Made by a program: the position numbers and the translations under genes
Source: Yoonia sp.
GTDB taxonomy: Bacteria; Pseudomonadota; Alphaproteobacteria; Rhodobacterales; Rhodobacteraceae
Length of the DNA stretch: 64,000 bases
Assembly (NCBI GenBank): GCA_023955335.1
Contig: JAGSGF010000006.1
Span: forward strand, 1 to 64,000
Reading direction: 5' to 3'
Shown: piece after piece, positions 9,235-17,666 of the stretch
Layout: each line of letters opens with the position of its first letter
Position numbering within the stretch: the stretch's first letter is position 1
Notes under the pieces: generated by a model
The model's input: only the letters and a program-made list of their open reading frames with translations
Database searches by the model: none
What the model was told of the DNA's origin: nothing

Positions 9235-10635
9235 TTAATCGCCCACGGTTCTCCAACTGTCCGCATAATTTTCACGGGCATCTTTTGCGTAAGGCGTGTC
9301 AGACACGCGCACGCGGATTTCGGTTTGCTTATGGGCCTCGGCAGATGTTTTGCCGGTTTGTTCAGGCTCGCCCCACTTCATGGTCAGCACATCGCCGACC
9401 TCAACAGATTGATCGACAACACCAAGGCTAAGGAAACAGCGTTCATTCCAGCTATAGCCGTTGAACATGCTCATCCCGATCATTTTGTCGCCCTGCATGA
9501 CCATGTCGGCTGACGAGGATGCGTAGTTGGGCTGTGGGAAATCAATCCATTTATACGGCGTGCCTTGCTCAAGCCCACTGGCGATAATTTTGAGAACATC
9601 TTCTTTGTTCCACTCGAATGTTACCTTTTTGCGGTTTGGGCCATCCTTCATTTTGGTCAGCGCGGCCTTGCCGATAAAGTCGTCTTTTTTCCAACCGATG
9701 TAAAAGCCATATCCCAACTCGAACGGGTTTACGTAGTAGTCCGAAATATCGTCCGACACGTAGCTGCCACCGATCGACCCTGCGGCCTCGTAGCTGTCAG
9801 CACCAAGCCAGTCGCGGTACTCCTGCATCATGCCGTCCCCGGTGTAGATGCCAGGCAAGGGGGATGGAATCCAACCGGATTCCAAGGTGTTGGTCGAATA
9901 AGCGCGACTGCCAACCTGCACGAGGTTTACACCGATGTCGCGTGCAGCCTGTTGGATCGTGGATTGAATGTAATGCTTGTCTGCGTACGGCCCCCAGATT
10001 TCCAGACCAGGCGCGCCTGCCATGCCGTGACGCAGCGCTTGTACTTTCTTAGAGCCGATGTTGATTTCGTTGACATGGAAGAACGGGATGTCTGGCACTG
10101 GGCCACCGTTGATTTTCTCAAAGATGGCGGGCGCGTCGGGGCCTTGGATTTGGAACCGGTAGTGCGTACGCATGATCCGCTCACCATCGGGGCGGCTGTT
10201 GGACCGTGGATCGTGGAACAGACGGACTTGCCATTCGCCACGAGCGGCTTGAAAGCGGACCCAATTTGCCGTTGGCGCACGACCGACTAGGATGAACTTG
10301 TCCTCTCGTTCGCGGAAAATGATCATATCGCCAATGACGTGACCTGCGGGCGTCACAGGCACAAAATGCTTGGCGCGGTTCAGCCCGAAATTGCCAAAGC
10401 CGTTGATCCCGACATAGGCCAGAAACGGCTCTGCATCAGGACCCTCCACGATCAGCTCGTCCATATGGTGAGACTGGTCAAACAACACTGCATGATCGCG
10501 CCATGCGCCCTGTTCGTCGCGCCAGTTAGTGAATTCGGGGGCCACGACGGGGTAAACATACATCCCGATCTTGGAGTTGCGCAGCATTTCGACCGGATTG
10601 GCGTGCAGCGCGATAAGTGTGCTGAGACTAGACAA
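9235..10635 (-). CDS. ligM: tetrahydrofolate-dependent aryl O-demethylase, LigM/DesA-like
   Basis: 466 residues of the GcvT/aminomethyltransferase family, strongly like Sphingobium LigM: EMLRNSKIGMYVYPVVAPEF (about 16-35), VLFDQSHHM (about 50-58), RHGMAGAPGLEIWGPY (about 200-215), LESGWIPSPLPGIYTGD (about 252-268), MSMFNGYSWNE near 390 and EAHKQTEIRVRVS near the C-terminus. LigM moves the methyl of vanillate or 3-O-methylgallate to tetrahydrofolate; DesA does the same for syringate. The exact substrate here is open. Followed by GalB/C/D-type genes, the simplest reading is 3-O-methylgallate to gallate. No folate-recycling genes (metF, ligH) are nearby. It is the first catabolic gene after the regulator. 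Confidence 0.9.
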   Translation of the reverse strand: MSSLSTLIALHANPVEMLRNSKIGMYVYPVVAPEFTNWRDEQGAWRDHAVLFDQSHHMDELIVEGPDAEPFLAYVGINGFGNFGLNRAKHFVPVTPAGHVIGDMIIFREREDKFILVGRAPTANWVRFQAARGEWQVRLFHDPRSNSRPDGERIMRTHYRFQIQGPDAPAIFEKINGGPVPDIPFFHVNEINIGSKKVQALRHGMAGAPGLEIWGPYADKHYIQSTIQQAARDIGVNLVQVGSRAYSTNTLESGWIPSPLPGIYTGDGMMQEYRDWLGADSYEAAGSIGGSYVSDDISDYYVNPFELGYGFYIGWKKDDFIGKAALTKMKDGPNRKKVTFEWNKEDVLKIIASGLEQGTPYKWIDFPQPNYASSSADMVMQGDKMIGMSMFNGYSWNERCFLSLGVVDQSVEVGDVLTMKWGEPEQTGKTSAEAHKQTEIRVRVSDTPYAKDARENYADSWRTVGD

Positions 10636-10655
10636 AAGTCGGCTCCTTTAGAAGT

Positions 10656-11387
10656 TTATGTTGACGAAACCAAAGCCAAACCGGGCACGTTTTTCGTGAG
10701 TATCGGTTGAGCTTCGGTCAGATAATTGAAGTTAATCAGCGCGAGGCGCGCATGTTCGCGGGCCAGAGCCTCGGCGCGTGTGCCTTCGCGGTTTGCGATG
10801 GCTTCCATAATGGCGCGGTGTTGGCGTTGTGCATGGCGCAGCGACTCGATGAAATCAGGGATCCCGGCCTGCTCGCTTAGAAACGATGACGGTGACGCGA
10901 GGGGCAGCAGGGTCATCCGCTCAATCTCTCGGCGGATCAGGGGGCTGCGCGGGAACTCAGCAAGAAGCTGATGAAAACGGGCGTTGTGCGTAACGTAGCT
11001 GTCAAAATCAAGGCCATCGGGATGGGCAATAGCAATATCGATTAGGTCCAACACGGCGTTGGCGCTCTCAAGGAGATTAGCGTCCACGCCGCGTTCCGCT
11101 GCCATGCGCGCGGCGGTGCCTTCGATGACGCCGCGAATTTCAATGGCATCGGCGATGTCTTGGCGCGTGAACGTGGCGACGCGGCAGCCGCCCGTTTCGA
11201 TCCGTTCGAGCAAGCCCTCGGCAACAAGGCGGTCCATGGCTTGGCGCAGTGGGGTGCGAGACGTGCCAAGTTGATTGGCCACCGCAACCTCTGACAACCT
11301 CTGCCCACCCGAGAATGCGCCGCTCATGACCAAAGAACGAAGGCCCAGCAAGGCGCGGTCAAGTTGGCTGAGATTGCGATCGGTCAC
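10656..11387 (-). CDS. GntR-family (FCD subfamily) transcriptional regulator
   Basis: 243 residues. The N-terminal winged helix (about 8-75) contains LSEVAVANQLGTSRTPLRQAMDRLVAEGLL, the typical GntR recognition pattern. The C-terminal all-helical FCD domain (about 85-220) carries the expected His and Asp metal or ligand positions (for example NARFHQLLAE). Its stop lies 20 bases before the demethylase start, so it heads that operon and likely senses a pathway acid. Two TTGTATACAA-like boxes lie 54 and 127 bases upstream, between it and the divergent TRAP operon, and are plausible operators. Confidence 0.9.
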   Translation of the reverse strand: MTDRNLSQLDRALLGLRSLVMSGAFSGGQRLSEVAVANQLGTSRTPLRQAMDRLVAEGLLERIETGGCRVATFTRQDIADAIEIRGVIEGTAARMAAERGVDANLLESANAVLDLIDIAIAHPDGLDFDSYVTHNARFHQLLAEFPRSPLIRREIERMTLLPLASPSSFLSEQAGIPDFIESLRHAQRQHRAIMEAIANREGTRAEALAREHARLALINFNYLTEAQPILTKNVPGLALVSST

Positions 11388-11440
11388 GGGCTAAATTTCC
11401 CTAATCAGGTGAAGAATTATTCTAACGTGTTTCACCTAGG

Positions 11441-11450
11441 TTGTATACAG
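11441..11450. promoter_or_regulatory. candidate GntR operator, box 1
   Basis: TTGTATACAG, one mismatch from the palindrome TTGTATACAA; similar short T/A-rich palindromes are bound by several FCD-type GntR regulators. It lies 54 bases upstream of the GntR start codon. The function is inferred from shape and position. Confidence 0.45.
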
Positions 11451-11513
11451 AATCGGAAAGACGCAAGCGATTCGGTGCCGTTCGAGTGTATTTTTTGGAA
11501 ATATAGACCGAAA

Positions 11514-11523
11514 ATGTATACAA
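11514..11523. promoter_or_regulatory. candidate GntR operator, box 2
   Basis: ATGTATACAA, the same palindrome with its single mismatch on the other side. Its centre lies 73 bases (about seven helical turns) from that of box 1, which would place both on the same DNA face. Confidence 0.45.
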
Positions 11524-11714
11524 TATCATTTGGGGAGCTAGAAATATTTTTGTAAAATAGATTTAAGCCGCATGGGAGGGTATTTTGCATGGCAACAAGG
11601 CAAAGGAATGGCCTGAGCTGCATGATAGAAATGGCAAAACTTGTTTATTATCAATGGCTTGTTTAAAATCTTCTTTGACGGAGCAGCGAATATAACGACC
11701 AGCTTGCAACCTCA

Positions 11715-11724
11715 TTGTGTACAC
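11715..11724. promoter_or_regulatory. weaker GTGTACAC palindrome
   Basis: TTGTGTACAC contains the perfect 8-base palindrome GTGTACAC and resembles the two upstream boxes. It lies nearer the TRAP operon start (11951) and could be a third, lower-affinity site or coincidence. Confidence 0.25.
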
Positions 11725-11950
11725 GCCTTTTGTGCCCACGTGTCCAATCTGTGCCGGTCACTTGTGGGTACATGCTTGTGTATTCAGCATCATGTTCTAA
11801 AGTACCCTTGGATCATCGGGCATGTGCTGCCTTGGGCCGTACTGGAGGGTGCGGTTTCTGGCTAAGGCGCAATCCCGAATATCCAAAAATGTACCGATGC
11901 GACCGCCCCGGATACCTGGGGCAGTCGAACGTTATTCCTTGGGAGGAAAT

Positions 11951-13045
11951 ATGAAAAATTCTATCAATCGCAGAAAGTTTCTGCGCGGTTCGGCTGTTGC
12001 CGGCGCCGCAACGCTTGCCACACCTGCACTTGCAGAGAGTCACGGCGTAACAATCAAAATGCAGGCAGCATGGGGTGGCGGTATCTTCCTCGAAAACGCC
12101 CAATCTTTTGCCAACCGCGTTAACGAGATGTCCGGCGGATCGCTGACCATCGAAGTGCTGTCGGTCGACTCGGTCGTCAAGACCAGCCAGATGCAAGACG
12201 CGGTTCACCGCGGCGTTCTAGATGCAGCCCACTATGTGTCCGCCTACTGGTACGGCAAATCCAAATCCGCTTCGCTGTTTGGCACAGGCCCATGCTTTGG
12301 CTGGTCGAGCCAGGAAATGCTTGGCTGGATTCATGCTGGCGGCGGCCAAGAGCTGTTTGACGAGCTGATGGCAGATCTGCGCTTGAATGTTGTGTCCTTC
12401 TTTAACTCACCTATGCCGGCTCAGCCGCTGGGGTGGTTCCAGCAAGAAATAACAGATGCCTCGCAGATGGAGGGCCTGAAGTACCGGACCGTTGGTCTGG
12501 CTGCTGACGTTATGCTTGAAATGGGCATGTCTGTTGTTCAGCTTCCGGGTGGTGAAATCCAGCCTGCAATGAAATCCGGCCTGATCGACGCGGCCGAATT
12601 CAACAACCCAACGTCCGACCGTGACTTTGGCATGCAGGACGTTTCCAAAAACTACATGTTGGCATCCTACCACCAGTCACAGGAATGTTTTGAGGTGACC
12701 ATCAACAAGGACAAGTTCAACAGCCTGTCCGATGAGCACAAAGCAATCATCAAAAACGCATCAATGGCTGAAAACTCCGGCTTCTACTGGGGCAACACCA
12801 AGCGCTATTCTGATGATCTGATCAAGCTTCAGGAACAGGACGGCGTTACGGTTTCGCGTACACCAGAATCGGTTATGCAAGCCCAGTTGGTTGCTTGGGA
12901 TTCGGTTTCCAGCCGCATCGCTGCAGACGATCCGTTCTTTGCCAAAGTGATGGAATCGCAGAAGACCTACGCTAAGGAAGTCATGGGTTATCTCAACCTC
13001 AACCAGCCTGACTACAAGCTGGCTTATAATCACTACTTCGGCTAA
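11951..13045 (+). CDS. dctP: TRAP substrate-binding protein, TakP-like, Tat-exported
   Basis: 364 residues; the start follows GGGAGG at 11941. The N-terminus NRRKFLRGSAVAGAATLATPALA is a twin-arginine signal, unusual for DctP proteins but common in the TakP-like branch. The mature part shows YWYGKSKSASLFGTGPCFG, GWFQQEIT, LKYRTVGLAADVMLEMG (carboxylate-binding Arg) and LIDAAEFNNPTSD, matching the layout of alpha-keto-acid receptors such as TakP. The solute is unknown, probably a carboxylic or oxo acid. It is the first gene of a plus-strand operon with Q, M and amidase genes; a short perfect hairpin follows its stop. Confidence 0.9.
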   Translation: MKNSINRRKFLRGSAVAGAATLATPALAESHGVTIKMQAAWGGGIFLENAQSFANRVNEMSGGSLTIEVLSVDSVVKTSQMQDAVHRGVLDAAHYVSAYWYGKSKSASLFGTGPCFGWSSQEMLGWIHAGGGQELFDELMADLRLNVVSFFNSPMPAQPLGWFQQEITDASQMEGLKYRTVGLAADVMLEMGMSVVQLPGGEIQPAMKSGLIDAAEFNNPTSDRDFGMQDVSKNYMLASYHQSQECFEVTINKDKFNSLSDEHKAIIKNASMAENSGFYWGNTKRYSDDLIKLQEQDGVTVSRTPESVMQAQLVAWDSVSSRIAADDPFFAKVMESQKTYAKEVMGYLNLNQPDYKLAYNHYFG

Positions 13046-13103
13046 TCGCATAGCGATTTTGCAGTGTCCGGGTGCCTCTTTGGCGTCCGGGCATTGTACA
13101 CTT

Positions 13104-13123
13104 GGGACAAAGAATATTGTCCC
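13104..13123 (+). other. intercistronic hairpin after dctP
   Basis: GGGACAA and TTGTCCC pair perfectly (7 bp) around the loop AGAATA, 59 bases after the binding-protein stop and 29 bases before the small-subunit start. No T-run follows. Such a structure could protect the 3' end of a dctP message so that receptor is made in excess over permease. Confidence 0.5.
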
Positions 13124-13151
13124 ACTGATCTGTTAGGGGAGCAACAGGCAC

Positions 13152-13742
13152 ATGAAATTCGTATACGCCATAGAAGGCCTCAGCCTTTGGGTAGGACGCG
13201 CCTTTGGGTGGTGCATCCTGATCCTGACGCTGTCAGTTTCCTATGAAGTCTTTGTCCGCTATGTCTTGAACGCGCCCACTGTCTGGGCCTTTGACATGAT
13301 GGTCCAAATGTATGGGGCGCTGTTCTTGATGTGTGGCGCCTATGCGCTGGCGCAAGACACCCACGTACGGGCCGATGTTGTTTACAGGCTGTTCCCGGTC
13401 AAGGTGCAGGCGGGTCTGGATTTTGCTCTCTACTTCCTGTTCTTCTTTCCCGGCATTATGGCTTTGGTCTGGTTCGGGTATGAAATCGCCTCCGACAGCT
13501 GGCGCTATAAAGAGGTCAGCTTTAACAGCCCGGCCAGTATCCAGATTTACTTTTTCAAATCGCTCATCCCGCTGTCTGGTGGCTTGCTGATGATCCAGGG
13601 CGTTGCCGAACTGGTACGCTGTGTGATTGCCATGCGCACTGGTGTCTGGCCCGAACGACTGGCGGACGTAAAAGAAACCGAAGACCTACTGACGGCCGCT
13701 GATCTCGATGCGATACGCGCCGTAGTCCCAGGTAAAAAATAA
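13152..13742 (+). CDS. dctQ: TRAP transporter small permease subunit (DctQ family)
   Basis: 196 residues, with GGGGAG about 12 bases before the ATG. Four hydrophobic segments are visible, with DctQ landmarks YEVFVRYVLNAPTVWAFDMMVQMYGALFLMCGAYALAQDTHVRADVVY (about residues 33-80), including the polar HVRADV motif. The C-terminal 30 residues are charged and cytosolic. It lies between the receptor and large-subunit genes of the same operon. Confidence 0.92.
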   Translation: MKFVYAIEGLSLWVGRAFGWCILILTLSVSYEVFVRYVLNAPTVWAFDMMVQMYGALFLMCGAYALAQDTHVRADVVYRLFPVKVQAGLDFALYFLFFFPGIMALVWFGYEIASDSWRYKEVSFNSPASIQIYFFKSLIPLSGGLLMIQGVAELVRCVIAMRTGVWPERLADVKETEDLLTAADLDAIRAVVPGKK

Positions 13743-13772
13743 GCCGCTCTGCGCTTCAAGAAAGTTATAAAG

Positions 13773-15140
13773 ATGTCAAATCCCGAAGTCGCACTGATTA
13801 TGCTTGGGCTATTTATTCTCCTTGTTCTGCTTGGATTTCCGATTGCCTTTACCCTGCTCGCCATGGGCGTTGGTTTTGGGTATTATGCCTATCACCAAGG
13901 GCACCCGATCGAAACATTATCGGATGTTTTCAACAACAATATCTTCTATCTGGTGAATCAGAACACCTATTCGGTGATGGAGAATCCGACCCTTGTGGCG
14001 ATTCCGCTGTTCCTTTTCATGGGCTACGTGGTCGAACGCGCCAACATCGTCGATAAACTGTTTTTCTCGCTTTACATGGCTGCGCGCAACCTGCCGGGCA
14101 GCCTTGCGATTGCAGCCCTTGTGACCTGCGCGGTCTTCTCTACCGCATCGGGCATCGTGGGCGCGGTTGTGACCTTGATGGGCCTGCTTGCCTTTCCAGC
14201 GATGGCCAATGCCAACTACGATAAAAGCTTTGCTGCTGGTGTGATCTGTGCAGGGGGTACGCTGGGCATCTTGATCCCGCCGTCGATCATGCTGATCGTC
14301 TATGCCGCTATCGCTGATCTGTCGCCGTTGCGCCTGTACGCCGCGGCGGTCTTTCCGGGTATGCTGCTGGCCGGTCTGTATATTGTCTATGTGATCCTGC
14401 GCGTGTGGTTCAACCCAGAGCTGGCCCCAAAGCCAACCATGAAAGACGTTCCACCCCCAAAGGAAATCTACAAAGACCTGCTGTTCAGCTTCGTGCCGCT
14501 GACCGTGCTGATTGCCCTTGTTCTTGGCTCTATCTTGGGCGGCCTTGCAACACCTGCAGAAGCGGCTGCGATGGGCGCGTTGGGCGGCATGGTTCTGGCT
14601 GTGCTTTACCGTTCAATGACGTGGACCAAGCTTAAGGAAAGCGTGTTTCTGACCGCAAAAGCGACGGCCATGGTATGTTGGTTGTTTGTCGGTTCATGGA
14701 CCTTCGCTTCGGTGTTTTCATATCTCGGCGGCCACGATCTTATTGCACATTGGGTTGGCGGTATGGATCTGGAGCCTTGGGAATTCCTTGTTATGGCGCA
14801 GCTCATTATCTTCTTGCTGGGTTGGCCACTGGAATGGTCCGAAATCCTGATCATTTTCGTGCCTATCTTCCTGCCGCTCCTCGAAGTTTTCGGCGTGAAC
14901 CCGTACTTCTTTGCCATGCTGATTGCGTTGAACCTGCAAACCTCGTTCCTTACCCCGCCGATGGCGATGTCGGCCTATTATTTAAAAGGGGTGCTGAAAG
15001 ACCAGATCGAGCTGATGGATATTTTCCGGGGGATTATGCCCTATCTGGGCATCGTGATCCTGACGATGTGTCTAATGTACGCGTTCCCTGGTATTGCGCT
15101 GTGGTTCCCTGATTACCTCTTTGGAGAATACATTCCGTGA
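13773..15140 (+). CDS. dctM: TRAP transporter large permease subunit (DctM family)
   Basis: 455 residues with about a dozen hydrophobic segments. DctM features include IPLFLFMGYVVERA near 75, a conserved STASGIVGAVVTLMGLLAFPAM segment, CAGGTLGILIPPSIMLIVYA near 160 and NLQTSFLTPPMAMSAYYLKG near 390. The longer N-terminus with an extra periplasmic loop (HPIETLSDVFNNN) is typical of permeases paired with TakP-like receptors. The amidase gene starts inside its stop codon (GTGA), so the amidase is translationally coupled to the transporter. Confidence 0.93.
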   Translation: MSNPEVALIMLGLFILLVLLGFPIAFTLLAMGVGFGYYAYHQGHPIETLSDVFNNNIFYLVNQNTYSVMENPTLVAIPLFLFMGYVVERANIVDKLFFSLYMAARNLPGSLAIAALVTCAVFSTASGIVGAVVTLMGLLAFPAMANANYDKSFAAGVICAGGTLGILIPPSIMLIVYAAIADLSPLRLYAAAVFPGMLLAGLYIVYVILRVWFNPELAPKPTMKDVPPPKEIYKDLLFSFVPLTVLIALVLGSILGGLATPAEAAAMGALGGMVLAVLYRSMTWTKLKESVFLTAKATAMVCWLFVGSWTFASVFSYLGGHDLIAHWVGGMDLEPWEFLVMAQLIIFLLGWPLEWSEILIIFVPIFLPLLEVFGVNPYFFAMLIALNLQTSFLTPPMAMSAYYLKGVLKDQIELMDIFRGIMPYLGIVILTMCLMYAFPGIALWFPDYLFGEYIP

Positions 15141-16477
15141 TAAAAGAGGCGTATAAGCTCACGGCAACCGAGGCACTGGCGCTCTGCGCGATAGGCAAGC
15201 TAACATCTGTTGAATTGGTTAAGTCCTGCCTTGCGCAGATGACAGCAACCGACGACGCGATAAAAGCTTGGGCCTATCTCGATCCAGAGGCCGCCATTTT
15301 GCAGGCGACAGAGTGTGACCGTATCCGCAAGGCAGGCCTGGCTATCGGTCCGCTGCACGGCATTCCTGTGGGGTTAAAGGACATCATCGACACCGCTGAT
15401 ATGCCCACGGCACGCGGCACCCCGATATTCAGGGGGCGGCGAACGGATCACGATGCCCGCCTTGTTGAGCTGTTGCGCGATGCCGGTGCTGTGATCATGG
15501 GCAAGACCGTCACAACAGAGCTGGCCTTTGTCCACGCCAACGAGACACGCAATCCGCACAGCCCCGATCACAGCCCCGGTGGTTCCTCGAGCGGTTCGGC
15601 GGCGGCGGTCGCGGCACATCACGTTCCCCTTGCCATCGGGACCCAAACCAACGGCTCTGTGATCCGGCCCGCATCTTATTGCGGAACGTTCGGCTTCAAG
15701 CCAACACGCGGTGTCGTGTCGCGCACGGGGCTGTTGCAAACCTCTGTCTCGCTCGATCAGGTCGGCTGCTTTGGTCGCTCGCTGGCAGATGTGGCGCTGC
15801 TGACGGATGTGATCAGCGGATATGACGAACGGGACGCGACCAGCTTTGCCCGCCCGCGCCCTGATATGTCGGCAGGCGCAGCAGAGGATGTGCCCGCCAC
15901 CCCCGAACTTGTCTGGTTCAATCTGCCCTTTAACGATCGGCTGTCTGATGACGCCAAAGAAGGGCTGGACGCGGTGCTTGATATTCTTGGGCCGCAGGTC
16001 ACCAAAATGGAGCCCGCCGATACGCTTTCAAACCTTGTCGCGGTGCAGGCGCGTATCCATGAATATGAAATTTGCAAGCATCAGGCAGAGCTATTTGACG
16101 GTAACTGGGATGAGATCAGTGAAACCCTGAAACCCGTCATCACACGTGGACGACAGATCACCCAAGCGGAATATGAAGACGCGCTTTTAGTCAAAGCCTC
16201 AGCAGAGAAATTTTTTGCTGACTTCTTTTTGGAATTTGATGCTATCATTGCCCCTTCAGCTGCTGGCGAGGCACCAACGTTTGGTACAGGTACGGGCGAC
16301 CCGATCTTTTGCACGCTCTGGACGCTCGCAGGTCTACCCTGTGTAAGCCTGCCTTTGTTGGTTGGAGACACTGGTTTGCCGATCGGCGTTCAACTGATCG
16401 GCCCTGCTGAAAAAGACAATCGCCTGCTGCGCACTGCGCGTTGGCTGCAAACCCAGCTGGCGAACGCGGCAGAATAA
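15137..16477 (+). CDS. amidase signature family hydrolase
   Basis: 446 residues, GTG start overlapping the TRAP permease stop. The Ser-cisSer-Lys triad is present: Lys in VGLKDIIDTADMPT (about residue 77), the glycine/serine-rich SPGGSSSGSAAAVAA (about 148-162) and the Ser of TNGSVIRPASYCGTFGFKPT (about 173). The family hydrolyses amides, ureido acids or carbamates; the substrate is not readable. Coupling to a TRAP transporter suggests the imported solute carries an amide or ureide that is split on entry, with the two dehydrogenases downstream acting on the released acid. Confidence 0.9.
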   Translation: MIKEAYKLTATEALALCAIGKLTSVELVKSCLAQMTATDDAIKAWAYLDPEAAILQATECDRIRKAGLAIGPLHGIPVGLKDIIDTADMPTARGTPIFRGRRTDHDARLVELLRDAGAVIMGKTVTTELAFVHANETRNPHSPDHSPGGSSSGSAAAVAAHHVPLAIGTQTNGSVIRPASYCGTFGFKPTRGVVSRTGLLQTSVSLDQVGCFGRSLADVALLTDVISGYDERDATSFARPRPDMSAGAAEDVPATPELVWFNLPFNDRLSDDAKEGLDAVLDILGPQVTKMEPADTLSNLVAVQARIHEYEICKHQAELFDGNWDEISETLKPVITRGRQITQAEYEDALLVKASAEKFFADFFLEFDAIIAPSAAGEAPTFGTGTGDPIFCTLWTLAGLPCVSLPLLVGDTGLPIGVQLIGPAEKDNRLLRTARWLQTQLANAAE

Positions 16478-16494
16478 CGAAAAAGGACAAATAC

Positions 16495-16689
16495 ATGTCA
16501 TACGGAATTAAACTTGTGATGGGGCTGATCGGGACTGCACTTTTGTGCATCTTCATCGGGGGATTGTCGCAAAGTATCTCATCGGGCTTTGCAGGCTTTA
16601 AGGGCGGAGCGCCCTTCATGATCATCGCGATCATCGTTTGCTGCATGGCGGTATATGATTTCTGGGACGAATGCGTCCGCAAGAAATGA
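16495..16689 (+). CDS. small two-helix membrane protein, unknown function
   Basis: 64 residues from MSYGIKLV, preceded by AAAGGA. Two hydrophobic helices (about 5-25 and 37-55) flank a short loop GGLSQSISSGFAGFKGG. I do not recognise a family. It is 17 bases after the amidase stop and its TGA overlaps the ATG of the next gene, so it is embedded in the operon. It could be an accessory to transport, but nothing shows this. Confidence 0.7.
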   Translation: MSYGIKLVMGLIGTALLCIFIGGLSQSISSGFAGFKGGAPFMIIAIIVCCMAVYDFWDECVRKK

Positions 16690-17645
16690 GCAAACCCCGT
16701 CTTTGGATTACGCGCCGCCTGTCTGATGCAACGTTGGCCCGTGCTGCGCGCGATTATGACGTTGTCATTAATCACGAAGATTTGCCCGGCACCGCCGAGC
16801 AGTTGATCGCAGCCAGTGCTGATTTCGACGCCATCCTCCCCTGCCACTCCGAGCATTTTAGCGCCGGTGTTGTCGCGCAGTTTTCTGACCGGCTCAAGAT
16901 CGTGGCGAACCATTCCGTCGGGGTGGATCACTGCGATTTGCCTGCGCTCAAAGGGCACGGCATTGTCGTGACCAACACCCCTGACGTGTTGTCCGACGCC
17001 ACGGCAGAGCTTGCTATGCTGTTGATGCTTGGCGCTGCACGTAATGCGGTGGCTGGTGATCGTATCGTACGCAGCGGCGCATGGGACAGTTGGTCGCCCG
17101 CCTTTATGGTTGGCAAACAGGTCACAGATGCGCGAGTGGGGATCATCGGCATGGGCCGTGTGGGCCGCGCCTTTGCGGCCAAGGCACGTGGGTTCAATAT
17201 GGAAATCCACTACTATAACCGCAGCGAACTACGCGCTGATCAAGCCAAAGGTGCAGTCTATCACGACAGCGTCGAAAGCCTGCTTGGTGTCGCTGATTTC
17301 CTGTCGCTGCATTGTCCGGCCACGCCCGAGACCACAAACCTGATGAACACAGACCGCTTTGCCCTGCTGCCGGCGGGTGCGGTCATGGTCAATACAGCAC
17401 GCGGCGCATTGGTGGACGAGGCCGCGTTATTGAACGCGCTCGCGCAAGGTCAGATATCCGCCGCAGGACTGGATTGCTTTCAGACCGAACCCGGCGGGAA
17501 CCCTGCCTTTGCCGCGCATGACAACATCTTTATGCTGCCCCACATTGGCAGTGCCACCCGCAAAACCCGCGACGCAATGGGTTTCCGCGCATTAGACAAT
17601 TTGGACGCCTTCTTTAACGGTAAAACGCCGGGCGATCTGCTTTAA
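16686..17645 (+). CDS. D-isomer-specific 2-hydroxyacid dehydrogenase (glyoxylate/hydroxypyruvate reductase-like)
   Basis: 319 residues from MSKPRLW (ATGA overlap with the preceding gene). The Rossmann motif VGIIGMGRVGRAFAAKARGF lies near 145, followed by the catalytic Arg (VNTARGALVDE), Glu (DCFQTEPGGNP) and His (MLPHIGSAT) of the family. The N-terminal HSVGVDHCDLPALKGHGIVVTNTP is typical of glyoxylate reductases. It would reduce a 2-oxo acid or oxidise the D-2-hydroxy acid with NAD(P). It is paired with a second dehydrogenase downstream in the TRAP-amidase operon. Confidence 0.9.
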   Translation: MSKPRLWITRRLSDATLARAARDYDVVINHEDLPGTAEQLIAASADFDAILPCHSEHFSAGVVAQFSDRLKIVANHSVGVDHCDLPALKGHGIVVTNTPDVLSDATAELAMLLMLGAARNAVAGDRIVRSGAWDSWSPAFMVGKQVTDARVGIIGMGRVGRAFAAKARGFNMEIHYYNRSELRADQAKGAVYHDSVESLLGVADFLSLHCPATPETTNLMNTDRFALLPAGAVMVNTARGALVDEAALLNALAQGQISAAGLDCFQTEPGGNPAFAAHDNIFMLPHIGSATRKTRDAMGFRALDNLDAFFNGKTPGDLL

Positions 17646-17666
17646 TTCTCGAAAAGGAACCTCGAC

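Larger units (their letters stand above)
11388..11950. other. 563-base divergent regulatory region
   Basis: There is no gene here. The region is AT-rich compared with its flanks, and sits between the divergent GntR gene and the second TRAP operon. It contains two near-identical palindromic boxes (11441-11450 and 11514-11523), a third weaker one (11715-11724), and the GGGAGG ribosome binding site of the TRAP binding-protein gene at 11941-11946. Short frames inside it have no family resemblance. Confidence 0.6.

Noticed and set aside
16245-17210. 321-codon minus-strand frame across the amidase and dehydrogenase genes
   Set aside because: It covers three plus-strand genes with clear motifs; there is no ribosome binding site and no domain.
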